Shown piece by piece: positions 1-7,756 of a stretch of DNA of 38,728 bases. This DNA comes from Neobacillus vireti (GTDB lineage: Bacteria; Bacillota; Bacilli; Bacillales; Cytobacillaceae): positions 1-38,728 of the forward strand of contig NZ_LDNB01000023.1 of the NCBI RefSeq assembly GCF_001026695.1. The letters are read 5' to 3'. The position numbers and the translations under genes are program-made. Under the pieces are notes generated by a model, which worked only from the letters and a program-made list of their open reading frames with translations, made no database searches and was not told the DNA's origin. Numbering within the stretch: the stretch's first letter is position 1; every line of letters begins with the position of its first letter.

Positions 1-83
1 TGACAATTATGGTCATAGATTTCCGGAATTATTCGTGTCAACTATTATGGGCGCAATTCACTGTCACCAACCGGAATATGTCG

Positions 84-300
84 AAACTTGTAGAAACAGA
101 GAATTAAGACCGTAGAAATAGTGGAAAAAGAATTGAAATCAATTTGAGATATTCCTTTGACTATTCCACCTAATTCCTTATGCAGGAGTGGTGAATATAA
201 CTATTTGCCAGGTCTCGACATACTTTTTAGCTGTTTGGAGGGATAAATTGAGGATTGGTGCGTGCTTAAGCCGTTTTCAATCAAACATTTAATTAACTGA
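84..300. repeat. Degenerate copy of the dispersed palindrome repeat
   Basis: Scattered similarity to repeat copies at 9609-10021 and 21779-22196. It has a block reading GTCGAAACTTGTAGAAAC (copies B and C: GTCGAAACGTGTA), then CTCGACAT, a phrase like the ataagcact block (GTGCTTAAGCC), and TTTTCAATCAAACATTTAAT where the others have the first palindrome arm. The second arm is not recognisable, so the palindrome is lost. I see no open gene in positions 1-358. An alignment would be needed to fix the ends. Confidence 0.35.
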
Positions 301-358
301 CATAATAATTGCCCGCTAATTGGCAACAATTCTTATTTACCGAGGGGTTACAGCACAT

Positions 359-487
359 TTAAATAATTTCTCCTTTTTTTAACGTATATAAATTGAATTT
401 ATCTAGATGACCCTCATCAAATACAGTTAGGAGATTATGCATAATAAGCATGCCACTTAACAAGTGATTATCGTTAATTTTTTTCAT
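359..487 (-). pseudogene. N-terminal relic resembling a Crp/YeiL-type regulator
   Basis: On the minus strand an ATG at 487 opens a 42-residue frame that ends at a TAA (359-361). A GGGTGAT-like ribosome site lies just upstream. The peptide begins MKKINDNHLLSGMLIMHN and ends LYTLKKGEII. The pattern of a short helix, a loop-to-start region, then a K-G-E-x-I turn is like the first 40 residues of Crp/Fnr-family cyclic-nucleotide-binding regulators such as YeiL. The rest of the cyclic-nucleotide domain and the HTH are absent, and the sequence beyond the stop is repeat-like. I read it as a truncated remnant next to the degenerate repeat. It could instead be a chance frame, and family assignment rests on one short motif. 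Confidence 0.3.
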
Positions 488-547
488 TGTTCATCACCCT
501 GACAATCATCTTTTCTGTAATTAATAGTAAATGTATTAAACTATAAA

Positions 548-569
548 GGAAAGGACATTTGTCCCTTCC
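548..569. other. Strong hairpin, possible terminator
   Basis: GGAAAGGACA and TGTCCCTTCC form a 10-bp stem with one mismatch around a 2-base loop. On the plus strand no clear T-run follows. On the minus strand it is followed by TTTATAG. It separates the relic at 359-487 from the gene at 703. No gene was seen in 488-702. Confidence 0.4.
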
Positions 570-702
570 TGATTTTCGTATGTAGGTTTACTTTATTTAT
601 AATTTCTGTAATTAGTGATGTATGTTTATGTCTTTTATGTAATAATTATATTTTATAAAAATATAAATTTACAATTCATACGTAGTGAAAGTGGGAATCA
701 TA

Positions 703-1143
703 ATGGCAACAGGAACACATACAGTAGAAATTCCAGTAGATGTACAAGCAGTTTGGGATTATGTCAGTAATCTTGAAAAATGGGCAACGACAGTACCAGC
801 CTATAAAGAACATGAAATCATAAATGACAAGCAATCTATTTGGACATTTGAAGGTAGTATGAAAGGTATTAAAAAAACAATCCAAGCGCAGGTAGATATT
901 ACCGAATGGAATGAACCTTCAAATATTAAATTTGAACTAAAAGGTTTATCAGATAACTTCACAGGAAGCGGTCACTTTACTGCAGAAGATGTTAATGGTA
1001 AAACCACAATGACTTGTACGGTGGAAGTCCATGCAGGCGGATTTTCGGGTGCGGTGTTAACACCAATTATTAAATGGGCTGTTCCAAAAGTAGCATCTCG
1101 TTTAACAGAATCTATCGCACGTAAAATTGCAGTATTCTCATAG
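703..1143 (+). CDS. SRPBCC (CoxG-like) family protein
   Basis: 146 residues. It is predicted to be a small cytoplasmic START/SRPBCC-fold protein that binds a hydrophobic ligand. The N-terminal TVEIPVDVQAVWDYVSNLEKW is the usual first strand and helix of the fold. The middle carries the paired beta strands, and the C-terminal stretch IIKWAVPKVASRLTESIARKI is the long closing helix, so the domain is complete. CoxG-type proteins (carbon monoxide dehydrogenase subunit G-like) share this pattern, but no CO dehydrogenase genes lie nearby, so the role is unknown. An in-frame GTG exists at 685. The ATG at 703 was chosen because GTGGG sits about 7 bases before it and the family start MATGTHTVEIP fits. 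It appears monocistronic; the next gene begins 70 bases on. Confidence 0.75.
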   Translation: MATGTHTVEIPVDVQAVWDYVSNLEKWATTVPAYKEHEIINDKQSIWTFEGSMKGIKKTIQAQVDITEWNEPSNIKFELKGLSDNFTGSGHFTAEDVNGKTTMTCTVEVHAGGFSGAVLTPIIKWAVPKVASRLTESIARKIAVFS

Positions 1144-1213
1144 TTTTGATATTTATTGGCATTGAACTCTATAGAATGTAGCTTAATAACTAAGGATATT
1201 GGAGTGTGCTTTT

Positions 1214-1786
1214 GTGGGAAAAGGAATGATTATTGTTCTAAATGGTGTATCAAGTTCAGGAAAATCAACTTTAGCTAAGGAGATAACAAAGTTACTTCCT
1301 GACTTTTTTACTTTTAGCATAGATGATTATGATTTAGTCATAGAAAAAATGGAAGATAGAGATAACCAGCGGCTAATACCTATTGAAACAGAATATTTTT
1401 ATTATAGAAATGTGGCAATGTTCTCAGATCGAGGTATTAATGTAATACTTGATCAAATTCTCCATGACCCCATAACATTACAAAATTTTTATGAAACCCT
1501 GAACTCTTATCCAATACTTCTTGTGGGAGTTCATTGTCCTGTCGAGGAGCTAGAGCGCAGGGAACAGTCCAGAGGAGACCGCCAAATCGGGCAAGCAATT
1601 TCTCAGCTCAGTTTTGTACATCAGCAAGAAATTTACGATGTTGAATTTAATACAGCCACCCAATCAATAACGGAATGTGCAAGAGAGATTGTGGACCGAT
1701 TGGAAAGTGATACACCATTATTAGGATTTAAAAAATCGCTTGAGGAATTCGCATCTTCAAAAGTATTATCAAAAAATAATAATTAA
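1214..1786 (+). CDS. Chloramphenicol phosphotransferase-like P-loop kinase
   Basis: 190 residues from a GTG. Predicted ATP-dependent small-molecule kinase. The Walker A motif GVSSSGKST lies at residues 11-19, preceded by the hydrophobic strand MIIVLN typical of the chloramphenicol 3-O-phosphotransferase (CPT) family. SIDDYD follows strand 2, where CPT has its catalytic Asp. The C-terminal part has the CPT pattern VGVHCPVEELERREQSRGDR, then a VHQ...YDVEFNT segment and ECAREI. Start choice: GGAG at 1201-1204 lies 9 bases before GTG 1214; a TTG at 1199 is in frame but overlaps that site. The family includes true resistance enzymes and many kinases of unknown substrate, so chloramphenicol is not established. 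It seems to be a single gene, with the purine-riboswitch promoter about 170 bases downstream. Confidence 0.75.
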   Translation: MGKGMIIVLNGVSSSGKSTLAKEITKLLPDFFTFSIDDYDLVIEKMEDRDNQRLIPIETEYFYYRNVAMFSDRGINVILDQILHDPITLQNFYETLNSYPILLVGVHCPVEELERREQSRGDRQIGQAISQLSFVHQQEIYDVEFNTATQSITECAREIVDRLESDTPLLGFKKSLEEFASSKVLSKNNN

Positions 1787-1955
1787 ATATTTTGTATAGA
1801 ACTTACGGTTTTCTTTGCGGTTGTGAAAAAACGTTCTTTAACTTTAAAGAGGGATTATTTGCCCCTTCATTATCGCAGTGGACAGAAACTTCCCCTTTCG
1901 CCTATATTTTTCCATTATTTACAGGAGAACTTATTTCAATTTATACTATATTTTA

Positions 1956-1984
1956 TTGACGTTTTTATTTAAACTTGTTATCAT
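1956..1984 (+). promoter_or_regulatory. Sigma-A promoter of the purine riboswitch and permease
   Basis: TTGACG (1956-1961), 17-base spacer, TATCAT (1979-1984). It sits about 30 bases before the aptamer, with the expected spacing for a transcript that starts near 1991. Confidence 0.65.
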
Positions 1985-2015
1985 TCTCCTATTGTTTTTA
2001 AAAAGAATAGATATA

Positions 2016-2083
2016 CCTTGTATAAATTCAAGAATACGGCTTGAAAGTTTCTACCAGCTACCATAAATAGCTTGTCTACAAGG
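2016..2083 (+). promoter_or_regulatory. Purine riboswitch aptamer, guanine class, atypical junction
   Basis: P1 is CCUUGUA (2016-2022) with UACAAGG (2077-2083). P2 is UUCAAG/CUUGAA closed by loop AAUACGG. The conserved core GUUUCUACC is at 2047-2055. P3 is AGCUA/UAGCU with loop CCAUAAA. The loop GG and CC that pair in the kissing contact are present. The base just before the 3-prime P1 strand is C2076, matching C74 of guanine-type aptamers (adenine type has U). Purine contacts equivalent to U22, U47 and U51 are kept. Odd points: one extra base bulges at the base of P3, and the positions equivalent to A73 and U25 are U and A. Binding should favour the terminator at 2123-2158. Confidence 0.85.
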
Positions 2084-2122
2084 AATGGGAAATAAATAAT
2101 ATTTTATATTCCGTTTTGTAGA

Positions 2123-2160
2123 AAAAAACTTTGGCTATACTGTGGCCAAAGTTTTTTTTT
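2123..2160 (+). terminator. Riboswitch-controlled terminator
   Basis: AACTTTGGC (2127-2135) pairs with GCCAAAGTT (2144-2152), followed by a run of T. A competing antiterminator is visible: AAAGTTT plus CTAC of the aptamer core (2044-2054) can pair with GTAG (2118-2121) and AAACTTT (2126-2132), which uses up the 5-prime arm of the terminator. When purine locks the aptamer, the terminator is free to form. Confidence 0.85.
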
Positions 2161-2253
2161 ATTTCAAGGGAATAATAAAATGAATTGGCTGGAAAACTAA
2201 CCCCGGAATCATTCCCGTTCATTCTTTAATCTAGCAGAATAGGAGCTTACAAC

Positions 2254-3549
2254 ATGAGAAACTTTTTTAAATTTACAGAACGGAATACTTCCTTTAAGCA
2301 GGAAACACTAGCAGGACTGACAACCTTCCTATCCATAGCATATATATTAGTCGTAAATCCACTTATCCTAAGCCAAGCTGGGATGGATAGTGGGGCTGTA
2401 TTTACTGCAACAGCTCTTACTGCTATCATCGGTACACTACTTATTGGTTTGCTTGCTAACTACCCAATCGCAATTGCACCAAGTATGGGATTGAATTCAT
2501 TTTTCACTTTTTCTGTGTGTATTGGGATGGGAATAAAATGGCCAGTCGCTTTGGCCGGTGTCTTTATTGCAGGAGTCATTTTTATGTTATTAAGTTTAAT
2601 GAAAATCCGAGAGAAAATTATTAATATCATTCCACTGGATTTAAAACATGCAATAGCTTCTGGAATTGGATTCTTCATCACATTTATTGGGTTAAAAAAT
2701 GGAGGGATTATTATTTCCAATCCAGATACATTTGTTTCCATTGGAAACTTAACCTCACCTACGACCTTACTAGCTATTATTGGCCTTGTTATTACGATTG
2801 TTATGTTAGTACGTGGGATAAATGGAGGGATTTTCTATGCGATGCTAATTACAACAATTATTGGAATGATTGTCGGAGTAATTAATGTTCCTTCAACCAT
2901 TGTTGGAAGTATACCGAGCATTAAACCAACATTTGCTGTCGTGTTTTCCCATTTGGATGAGATTTTCACCCCTGAAATACTAGCAGTGATCTTCACTTTT
3001 TTAATTGTTGCCTTTTTTGATACTGCTGGTGCATTAATTGCACTTACCAGTCAAGCGGGCATGATGAAAGGTAATACTATTCCAAATATAGGGAAAGCAT
3101 TACTTGCTGATTCTTCCGCTGGTGCAGTTGGAGCTATATTGGGAACATCCACACCTGCTACGAGTGTTGAATCTTCCGCTGGTATTGCTGTCGGAGGAAG
3201 AACAGGGTTTACCTCTGTCATTATTGCTGCTTGTTTTACGATTGCTTTGTTCTTTTCACCAATTCTTTCCGTTATTACATTGGAAGTTACAGCACCTGCA
3301 TTAATTATTGTGGGGACATTCATGGTAATGCAAATAAGTAAAATCAACTGGAATAGGTTGGAGATTGCAATTCCATCCTTTTTAACGATTATCATGATGC
3401 CCCTCACTTCTAGTGTGGCAATAGGTCTTGCATTTGGTTTTGTTCTTTATCCACTTTGTTTAGTAGTACAAAAGCGTTTTAAAGAAGTTCATCCAATTAT
3501 GTATGTGCTTTGTTTGTTATTCATTCTATACTTTGCTTTTATCGTGTAG
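2254..3549 (+). CDS. pbuG: NCS2-family purine permease (PbuG/AzgA type)
   Basis: 431 residues, integral membrane protein with about 12-14 hydrophobic segments. It is predicted to import hypoxanthine/guanine by proton symport. Family signs: the N-terminal ERNTSFKQETLAGLTTFLSI, NPLILSQAGMDSGAVFTATA, and the ANYPIAIAPSMGLNSFF segment, all characteristic of the AzgA branch of NCS2. DTAGALIALTSQAGM and TSTPATSVESSAGIAVGGRTG are the conserved later motifs that line the substrate site. Length is that of the family (about 430). ATG 2254 has AGGAG ten bases upstream. The guanine-class riboswitch and terminator directly upstream agree with a nucleobase importer shut off by purine. The choice between PbuG and the paralogue PbuO cannot be made by eye. 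Confidence 0.88.
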   Translation: MRNFFKFTERNTSFKQETLAGLTTFLSIAYILVVNPLILSQAGMDSGAVFTATALTAIIGTLLIGLLANYPIAIAPSMGLNSFFTFSVCIGMGIKWPVALAGVFIAGVIFMLLSLMKIREKIINIIPLDLKHAIASGIGFFITFIGLKNGGIIISNPDTFVSIGNLTSPTTLLAIIGLVITIVMLVRGINGGIFYAMLITTIIGMIVGVINVPSTIVGSIPSIKPTFAVVFSHLDEIFTPEILAVIFTFLIVAFFDTAGALIALTSQAGMMKGNTIPNIGKALLADSSAGAVGAILGTSTPATSVESSAGIAVGGRTGFTSVIIAACFTIALFFSPILSVITLEVTAPALIIVGTFMVMQISKINWNRLEIAIPSFLTIIMMPLTSSVAIGLAFGFVLYPLCLVVQKRFKEVHPIMYVLCLLFILYFAFIV

Positions 3550-3600
3550 CTTTAGGAAAGAGAAATTATCTCCCTGCCATAGTTGGCTCCCAGCAAATTT

Positions 3601-3780
3601 TTGACATTATTTGAACTGATTTTTTGGGCAAAATCCATATCTATAAGCACTCAATCCAATTCCAAACAAACGATTGATTAGTTTTTTAAAATCTAATCAA
3701 TCGTTTGTTTTAAAATGAAACATTCATTGACGTAATGGTCATTTCGTCAAGAAGCTACTAAGAAATTTGTAGAAAATTGG
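3601..3780. repeat. Dispersed palindrome repeat, copy A (short)
   Basis: Contains AAACAAACGATTGATTAG (3663-3680) and its exact reverse complement CTAATCAATCGTTTGTTT about 11 bases on. It is preceded by CTATAAGCACTCAATCC and a TTGACATTATTTGAACTG block, and followed by CTACTAAGAAATTTGTAGAAA. The same order of blocks occurs in copies B (9609-10021) and C (21779-22196). Copy A matches only their right-hand half. Confidence 0.75.
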
Positions 3781-3862
3781 TGTAGGAAAATCAACAGTAA
3801 TTACACATAAAGGGAGTGTTAATCACCTTGTCAATTTCACTTGATTCCTGAATGAAACGCCA

Positions 3863-3982
3863 CTACTTAATCCAAAGCTTCTTAAAGTCTACATAACCGA
3901 ACGATTCAAATTGAATATCCTTAATCATTGGATGGAAGGTTCGATTTTTAGTAGGAGTGATATATACTTCTAATATGGAAGC
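3863..3982 (-). pseudogene. C-terminal relic, SgrR/solute-binding-protein-like
   Basis: The minus strand holds a 39-residue open stretch ending in TAG at 3863-3865, with a stop just before it and no start codon or ribosome site. It reads TPTKNRTFHPMIKDIQFESF then GYVDFKKLWIK. The closing pattern, HPxIKDIxFxSxGxVDFKKLWI, resembles the last residues of SgrR-type regulators and their ABC solute-binding-like domain in Bacilli. Nothing upstream extends it. I interpret it as the last fragment of a gene deleted here, lying just right of repeat copy A. Confidence 0.4.
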
Positions 3983-4076
3983 TTAAAATAAACTATTTGG
4001 TCAAAGACATTAATTTTTTTGGATGAAAAACGCTTATTATTAAGAAGTAAAAACAAAACTTTTAAGGAGTGAAAAT

Positions 4077-4751
4077 ATGAATATATCTGAAAAATGGAAT
4101 GATGTAGATGTTTATTTTAGCACTAAACTTCACACGACTGACCCTGTTATGGATTTGATCTTGAAGACAAATTCAGAGGCGGGACTGCCAGCTATTGATG
4201 TCGCTCCTAATCAAGGTAAATTCCTTTATTTACTTGCAAAGCTTAAAGGAGCTAAAAACATTTTAGAAATTGGTACTCTTGGCGGCTACAGTACTGTCTG
4301 GCTTGGACGTGCCTTGCCAGATGATGGGCGCCTTATCACACTTGAATATAATAGCAAGCATGCAAAAGTGGCTGAAGAAAACATTAGAAAGGCAGGATTA
4401 GCAAATAAAATTGAAGTGATTGTAGGGCCAGCACTCGACACATTGCCAACCCTTAAAGAAAAAGGAATTTCTACATTTGATTTCATCTTTATTGATGCTG
4501 ATAAACCAAACAACCCTCAATATTTGAAATGGGCATTAGAACTTTCCGGACCAGGAACAGTGATCATTGGGGATAATGTGGTTCGTAAGGGACATGTCAT
4601 TGATGCTGATAGTGAAGATGAAAGTGTGCAAGGTGTTCGTCAATTTATCGATTTATTATCTGACGAATCACGCATTGATTCGACAGCTATTCAAACGGTA
4701 GGAAGCAAGGGATATGATGGGTTTGTTCTAGGGATTGTAAAAAACATATAA
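4077..4751 (+). CDS. SAM-dependent O-methyltransferase
   Basis: 224 residues, class I Rossmann methyltransferase of the catechol/caffeoyl-CoA O-methyltransferase type (Methyltransf_3). The SAM-binding glycine loop is LEIGTLGGYS (residues 63-72). The acidic residue closing strand 2 follows in LITLEYNSKHAKVAEENIRKA, and the metal/substrate stretch is FIFIDADKPNNPQYLKWAL. IIGDNVVRKG supplies the later conserved Asp-Asn. Length is normal. AAGGAGTG precedes the ATG. It is followed by a GC-rich hairpin. It stands alone, immediately before the quinone-stress cluster. A catechol-like acceptor would fit that neighbourhood, but this is inference. No MhqR-type box was found in front of it. Confidence 0.82.
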   Translation: MNISEKWNDVDVYFSTKLHTTDPVMDLILKTNSEAGLPAIDVAPNQGKFLYLLAKLKGAKNILEIGTLGGYSTVWLGRALPDDGRLITLEYNSKHAKVAEENIRKAGLANKIEVIVGPALDTLPTLKEKGISTFDFIFIDADKPNNPQYLKWALELSGPGTVIIGDNVVRKGHVIDADSEDESVQGVRQFIDLLSDESRIDSTAIQTVGSKGYDGFVLGIVKNI

Positions 4752-4788
4752 GAATTTCTTGCTAATGCATGTATTTTTAGGGAGTTTG

Positions 4789-4815
4789 AGCCCCCATTCA
4801 ACGGGGGCTTCTCTT
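4789..4815 (+). terminator. Terminator after the methyltransferase
   Basis: AGCCCCC and GGGGGCT form a 7-bp stem around a 7-base loop, followed by TCTCTTC. The T-run is weak. Confidence 0.6.
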
Positions 4816-4842
4816 CAAACGGTTAGTGAAAATTAAATGGTA

Positions 4843-4906
4843 TTGACAAATAAAATAATAAGTATTATCATTATCTCATATTCAAGATACTTTAATTCGA
4901 GATTAT
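4843..4906 (+). promoter_or_regulatory. Promoter with MhqR-type operator
   Basis: TTGACA (4843-4848), 17-base spacer, TATCAT (4866-4871). Directly after the -10 lies ATCTCATATTCAAGAT (4873-4888), a near match to the MhqR operator of Bacillus subtilis (ATCTCGAATTCGAGAT). A further half site ATTCGAGAT follows at about 4895-4903. A repressor bound here would block the start of the regulator gene, giving autorepression. The operator consensus is from memory of the MhqR literature. Confidence 0.65.
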
Positions 4907-4921
4907 CAAGGGGTGAAATAA

Positions 4922-5344
4922 ATGGGGAAGAGATGCAACAATTTGCCCTTTCTGGAATTAATGCAAACATCTAAAGCAATTCATGAACGAATAAAGCAAG
5001 AAATGACAAAAAACAAGTTGAGTATTACGGAATTTTCTGTTTTAGAAGTTCTTCACCAAAAAGGGAAACAAACGATTCAACAAGTTGGAAATTGTATATT
5101 AATCTCAAGTGGTTCGATGACCTATGTTATAGATAAGTTAGAACAAAGAGGTTTATTAAACCGAAATGCCTGCCCAGATGATCGCAGAGTGATACATGTC
5201 ACATTAACTGCAGCTGGAAATGAATTGATGAACGAAATCATGCCGAAATATCATGAGTTAGTAGATAGTATGTTTGATTCATTAAATTCTGATGAGGCAG
5301 AGACATTGGTACATCTTTTGAAAAAAGTAAGGAATAGGGTTTAA
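4922..5344 (+). CDS. mhqR: MarR-family regulator, MhqR-like
   Basis: 140 residues, winged-helix repressor that should act as a dimer. The winged helix spans residues 35-100: ITEFSVLEVLHQKGKQTIQQ, then the recognition helix region LISSGSMTYVIDKLEQRGLL and the wing NRNACPDDRRVIHVTLTAAG. The SGSMTYVIDKLEQRGL and CPDDRRV segments match MhqR (YkvE) of Bacillus subtilis, which controls hydroquinone and aromatic-stress genes. MhqR-type boxes lie in its own promoter, before the next gene (5367) and before the FMN reductase (7787), so it is the probable local regulator. ATG 4922 has GGGGTG upstream. The sensing mechanism cannot be read from the sequence. Confidence 0.82.
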   Translation: MGKRCNNLPFLELMQTSKAIHERIKQEMTKNKLSITEFSVLEVLHQKGKQTIQQVGNCILISSGSMTYVIDKLEQRGLLNRNACPDDRRVIHVTLTAAGNELMNEIMPKYHELVDSMFDSLNSDEAETLVHLLKKVRNRV

Positions 5345-5366
5345 ACTTGCATTTTTTATAAATAAT

Positions 5367-5382
5367 ATCTCGGATTCAAAAT
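5367..5382 (+). promoter_or_regulatory. MhqR-type operator before the dioxygenase
   Basis: ATCTCGGATTCAAAAT agrees with ATCTCGAATTCGAGAT at 12 of 16 positions, with the left half intact. It lies in the 125-base gap between the regulator and the dioxygenase, about 85 bases before the start codon. No convincing -35/-10 pair was found beside it. Confidence 0.5.
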
Positions 5383-5469
5383 AAATATTATGAGACTTTA
5401 ATTTTATTAGTAGAACAAAATAAGGTATAGAGTTTCATTTTGATTTTACATGAAAAAGGAGTGTAAAAA

Positions 5470-6408
5470 ATGAGCAAAAAAACTATGGGCATTCACCATA
5501 TCACGGCTATCGTAGGACATCCACAAGAAAATGTAGATTTTTATGCTGGTGTATTAGGATTACGACTGGTTAAACAAACAGTTAATTTTGATGATCCAGG
5601 CACATATCATCTTTACTTTGGTAATGATGGTGGAAAGCCAGGAACTATTATTACATTCTTTCCATGGGCCGGAGCTCGACAAGGAATTATTGGAGACGGT
5701 CAAGTGGGAGTAACTTCTTATGTTGTTCCAAAGGGTGCTTTTGCGTTCTGGGAAAAAAGACTAGGAAAATTCAATATTCCTTTTACCAAAATGGAACGCT
5801 TTGGAGAGCAATATTTGGGGTTTGATGATCCACACGGTCTTCACCTGGAAATTGTTGAAAGGGAAGAAGGAGAAATCAACAATTGGACTTTCGGGGATGT
5901 GACACCTGAAGTTGCAATTAAAGGCTTTGGCGGGGCAACCCTATTATCAACCCAGCCTAACAAAACGGCTGATTTATTAGAAAAAGTAATGGGACTTGAA
6001 TTAGTCGGAAAAGAAGGAGATTTAGCACGTTTCCGTTCCACTGCGGAAATCGGTAATATTATCGATCTTAAATTAACTCCTATGGGACGTGGACAAATGG
6101 GTGTTGGCACCGTTCACCACATTGCATGGAGGGCGATTGATGATGAAGATCAATTGGATTGGCAAAAATATGTGGCATCCAAAGGATATGGAGTCACTCC
6201 TGTAAAAGATAGGAACTACTTTAATGCCATTTACTTTAGAGAGCATGGGGAAATCCTATTTGAAATAGCAACTGATCCTCCAGGATTTGCCCATGATGAA
6301 TCACAAGAGACAATGGGTGAAAAATTGATGCTACCCGAACAGTATGAACAACATAGAGGACAGTTAGAACGAGCTTTGCTTCCGTTTGAAGTAAGAAAAC
6401 TAGACTGA
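5470..6408 (+). CDS. Ring-cleaving dioxygenase (VOC family, MhqA/E/O type)
   Basis: 312 residues with two vicinal-oxygen-chelate halves. It is predicted to be an Fe(II) extradiol dioxygenase that opens hydroquinone-like rings. The first half starts GIHHITAIVGHPQENVDFYA (histidines at 9-10) and includes FDDPHGLHLEIVE. The second half has TVHHIAWRA (about 212-220) and the metal-ligand strand EILFEIATDPPGF (Glu about 265). The GLRLVKQTVNFDDPGTYHLY segment is typical of the MhqA/MhqE/MhqO group. AAAGGAGTG lies 7 bases before ATG. It heads the run dioxygenase, flavin reductase-like, hydrolase, with 23 bases to the next start. A second related enzyme is encoded at 30868. Confidence 0.85.
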   Translation: MSKKTMGIHHITAIVGHPQENVDFYAGVLGLRLVKQTVNFDDPGTYHLYFGNDGGKPGTIITFFPWAGARQGIIGDGQVGVTSYVVPKGAFAFWEKRLGKFNIPFTKMERFGEQYLGFDDPHGLHLEIVEREEGEINNWTFGDVTPEVAIKGFGGATLLSTQPNKTADLLEKVMGLELVGKEGDLARFRSTAEIGNIIDLKLTPMGRGQMGVGTVHHIAWRAIDDEDQLDWQKYVASKGYGVTPVKDRNYFNAIYFREHGEILFEIATDPPGFAHDESQETMGEKLMLPEQYEQHRGQLERALLPFEVRKLD

Positions 6409-6431
6409 TTTCACGAAAAGGAATGATTTCT

Positions 6432-7040
6432 TTGCTCTCAATCGATCCAGCTTCATTATCTGAAAGAGAAAATTATAAATTTCTAATAGGCAGCATCGTA
6501 CCTAGACCAATTGCTTTTGTCACAACCATTTCGAAAGACGGTGTTATTAACGGTGCCCCATTTAGTTATTTTAATATCGTATCATCCAATCCCCCGATGA
6601 TATCATTATCTATTCAACGGTCGGCGGGGAGACAAAAGGATACAGCGAGAAACATTATCGAGTCCAAACAATTTGTGGTTCATATCGTTGACGAACATAA
6701 TGTTGAAAAAATAAATATGACAGCAGCAAATCTCCCACCTGATCAAAGTGAGATTGAGTTAGCTAACTTAACTCCAGTAGAAAGTGTGAAAATAGCAGTT
6801 CCTGGAGTTAAGGAAGCGAAAATCAGAATGGAATGTTCATTAGAGCATTCCCTTGAATTGGGAGGCTCGGGTACGCCTGGATGTGATCTGATTATTGGAA
6901 AAGTTGTTCAATTTCATATCGAAAGCGATATTTATGAAAATGGAAGAATCGACCCTATGGGGTTAGCTGCTGTAAGTCGATTGGCTGGAAATAATTACGC
7001 CAAAATTGGTGCAATTTTTGAAATAGAAAGACCTAAATAA
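6432..7040 (+). CDS. Flavin reductase-like (DIM6/NTAB) FMN-binding protein
   Basis: 202 residues from a TTG. FMN-binding split-barrel protein of the flavin reductase-like family. The start LSIDPASLSERENYKFLIGS followed by IVPRPIAFVTT is the hallmark of the group, and GAPFSYFNIVSSNPPMISLS supplies the flavin-contact loop. These proteins are often oxygenase partners or flavin reductases; the substrate here is unknown. Start choice: AAGGA (6418-6422) touches an in-frame ATG at 6423, too close to use, but is 9 bases from TTG 6432, which also gives the usual family N-terminus. The gene is tightly downstream of the dioxygenase and probably cotranscribed with it and the hydrolase. Confidence 0.8.
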   Translation: MLSIDPASLSERENYKFLIGSIVPRPIAFVTTISKDGVINGAPFSYFNIVSSNPPMISLSIQRSAGRQKDTARNIIESKQFVVHIVDEHNVEKINMTAANLPPDQSEIELANLTPVESVKIAVPGVKEAKIRMECSLEHSLELGGSGTPGCDLIIGKVVQFHIESDIYENGRIDPMGLAAVSRLAGNNYAKIGAIFEIERPK

Positions 7041-7072
7041 TTTGCAATAAACCCATTACTGGAGGGAGATAA

Positions 7073-7690
7073 ATGATGAAACACATATTCAATAAAGGAC
7101 AAGATCCTACAAAACCAACATTATTATTGCTTCATGGTACTGGCGGCAATGAATTAGACCTGCTGCCACTTGCAGGAATGATCGATGATAAAGCAAATGT
7201 ATTAAGCGTCCGTGGGAATGTATTAGAAAATGGGATGCCTCGATTTTTTCGCAGATTAGCAGAAGGTGTTTTTGATGAAGAAGATCTTATTTTTCGAACA
7301 AAAGAATTAAATGAGTTTTTAGATGATGCAGCAGAAAAGTATGGTTTCGACCGGGATAATATTATCGCTATTGGATACTCAAATGGAGCGAATATAGCAG
7401 CGAGTTTATTATTTCATTATCAAAATGCATTAAAGGGTGCAATTCTTCATCATCCAATGGTACCAAGAAAGGGAATTGATCTCCCTGATCTATCTGGCAA
7501 GTCAGTATTTATTGCCGCTGGAACTAATGATCCGATCTGTTCGCCAATGGAGTCATCTGAATTACAATCGTTATTACAAAAGGCACATGCAAATGTAGAG
7601 CTTCATTGGGAGAATAGAGGTCATCAATTAACAATGCAAGAAGTAGAAGCAGCAGCGACTTGGTATCAAAACTCACAAAGATTAGGATGA
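7073..7690 (+). CDS. mhqD: Alpha/beta hydrolase, MhqD-like carboxylesterase
   Basis: 205 residues, cytoplasmic serine hydrolase of the phospholipase/carboxylesterase family. The catalytic triad can be read: Ser103 in GYSNG, Asp153 in AAGTNDPI, His184 in NRGHQLT. The oxyanion loop is LLLHGTGGNELDLLPLA. It matches MhqD, encoded beside a ring-cleaving dioxygenase in the Bacillus subtilis MhqR regulon, so a role on ring-cleavage products or toxic esters is likely but unproven. Two adjacent ATGs (7073 and 7076) both follow GGAGGGAG; the first is taken. It ends the dioxygenase transcript; a separate promoter follows at 7757. Confidence 0.82.
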   Translation: MMKHIFNKGQDPTKPTLLLLHGTGGNELDLLPLAGMIDDKANVLSVRGNVLENGMPRFFRRLAEGVFDEEDLIFRTKELNEFLDDAAEKYGFDRDNIIAIGYSNGANIAASLLFHYQNALKGAILHHPMVPRKGIDLPDLSGKSVFIAAGTNDPICSPMESSELQSLLQKAHANVELHWENRGHQLTMQEVEAAATWYQNSQRLG

Positions 7691-7756
7691 GTTAAAAAGA
7701 GCCGCTTAAACTTGAATTAGATTTATATAAAGATTTTCTGTTCGGAATGCATTTTT

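Noticed and set aside
1878..2066. 62-residue plus-strand frame
   Set aside because: It runs across the promoter and purine aptamer, has no ribosome site, and the peptide is a low-complexity Phe/Leu/Tyr string.
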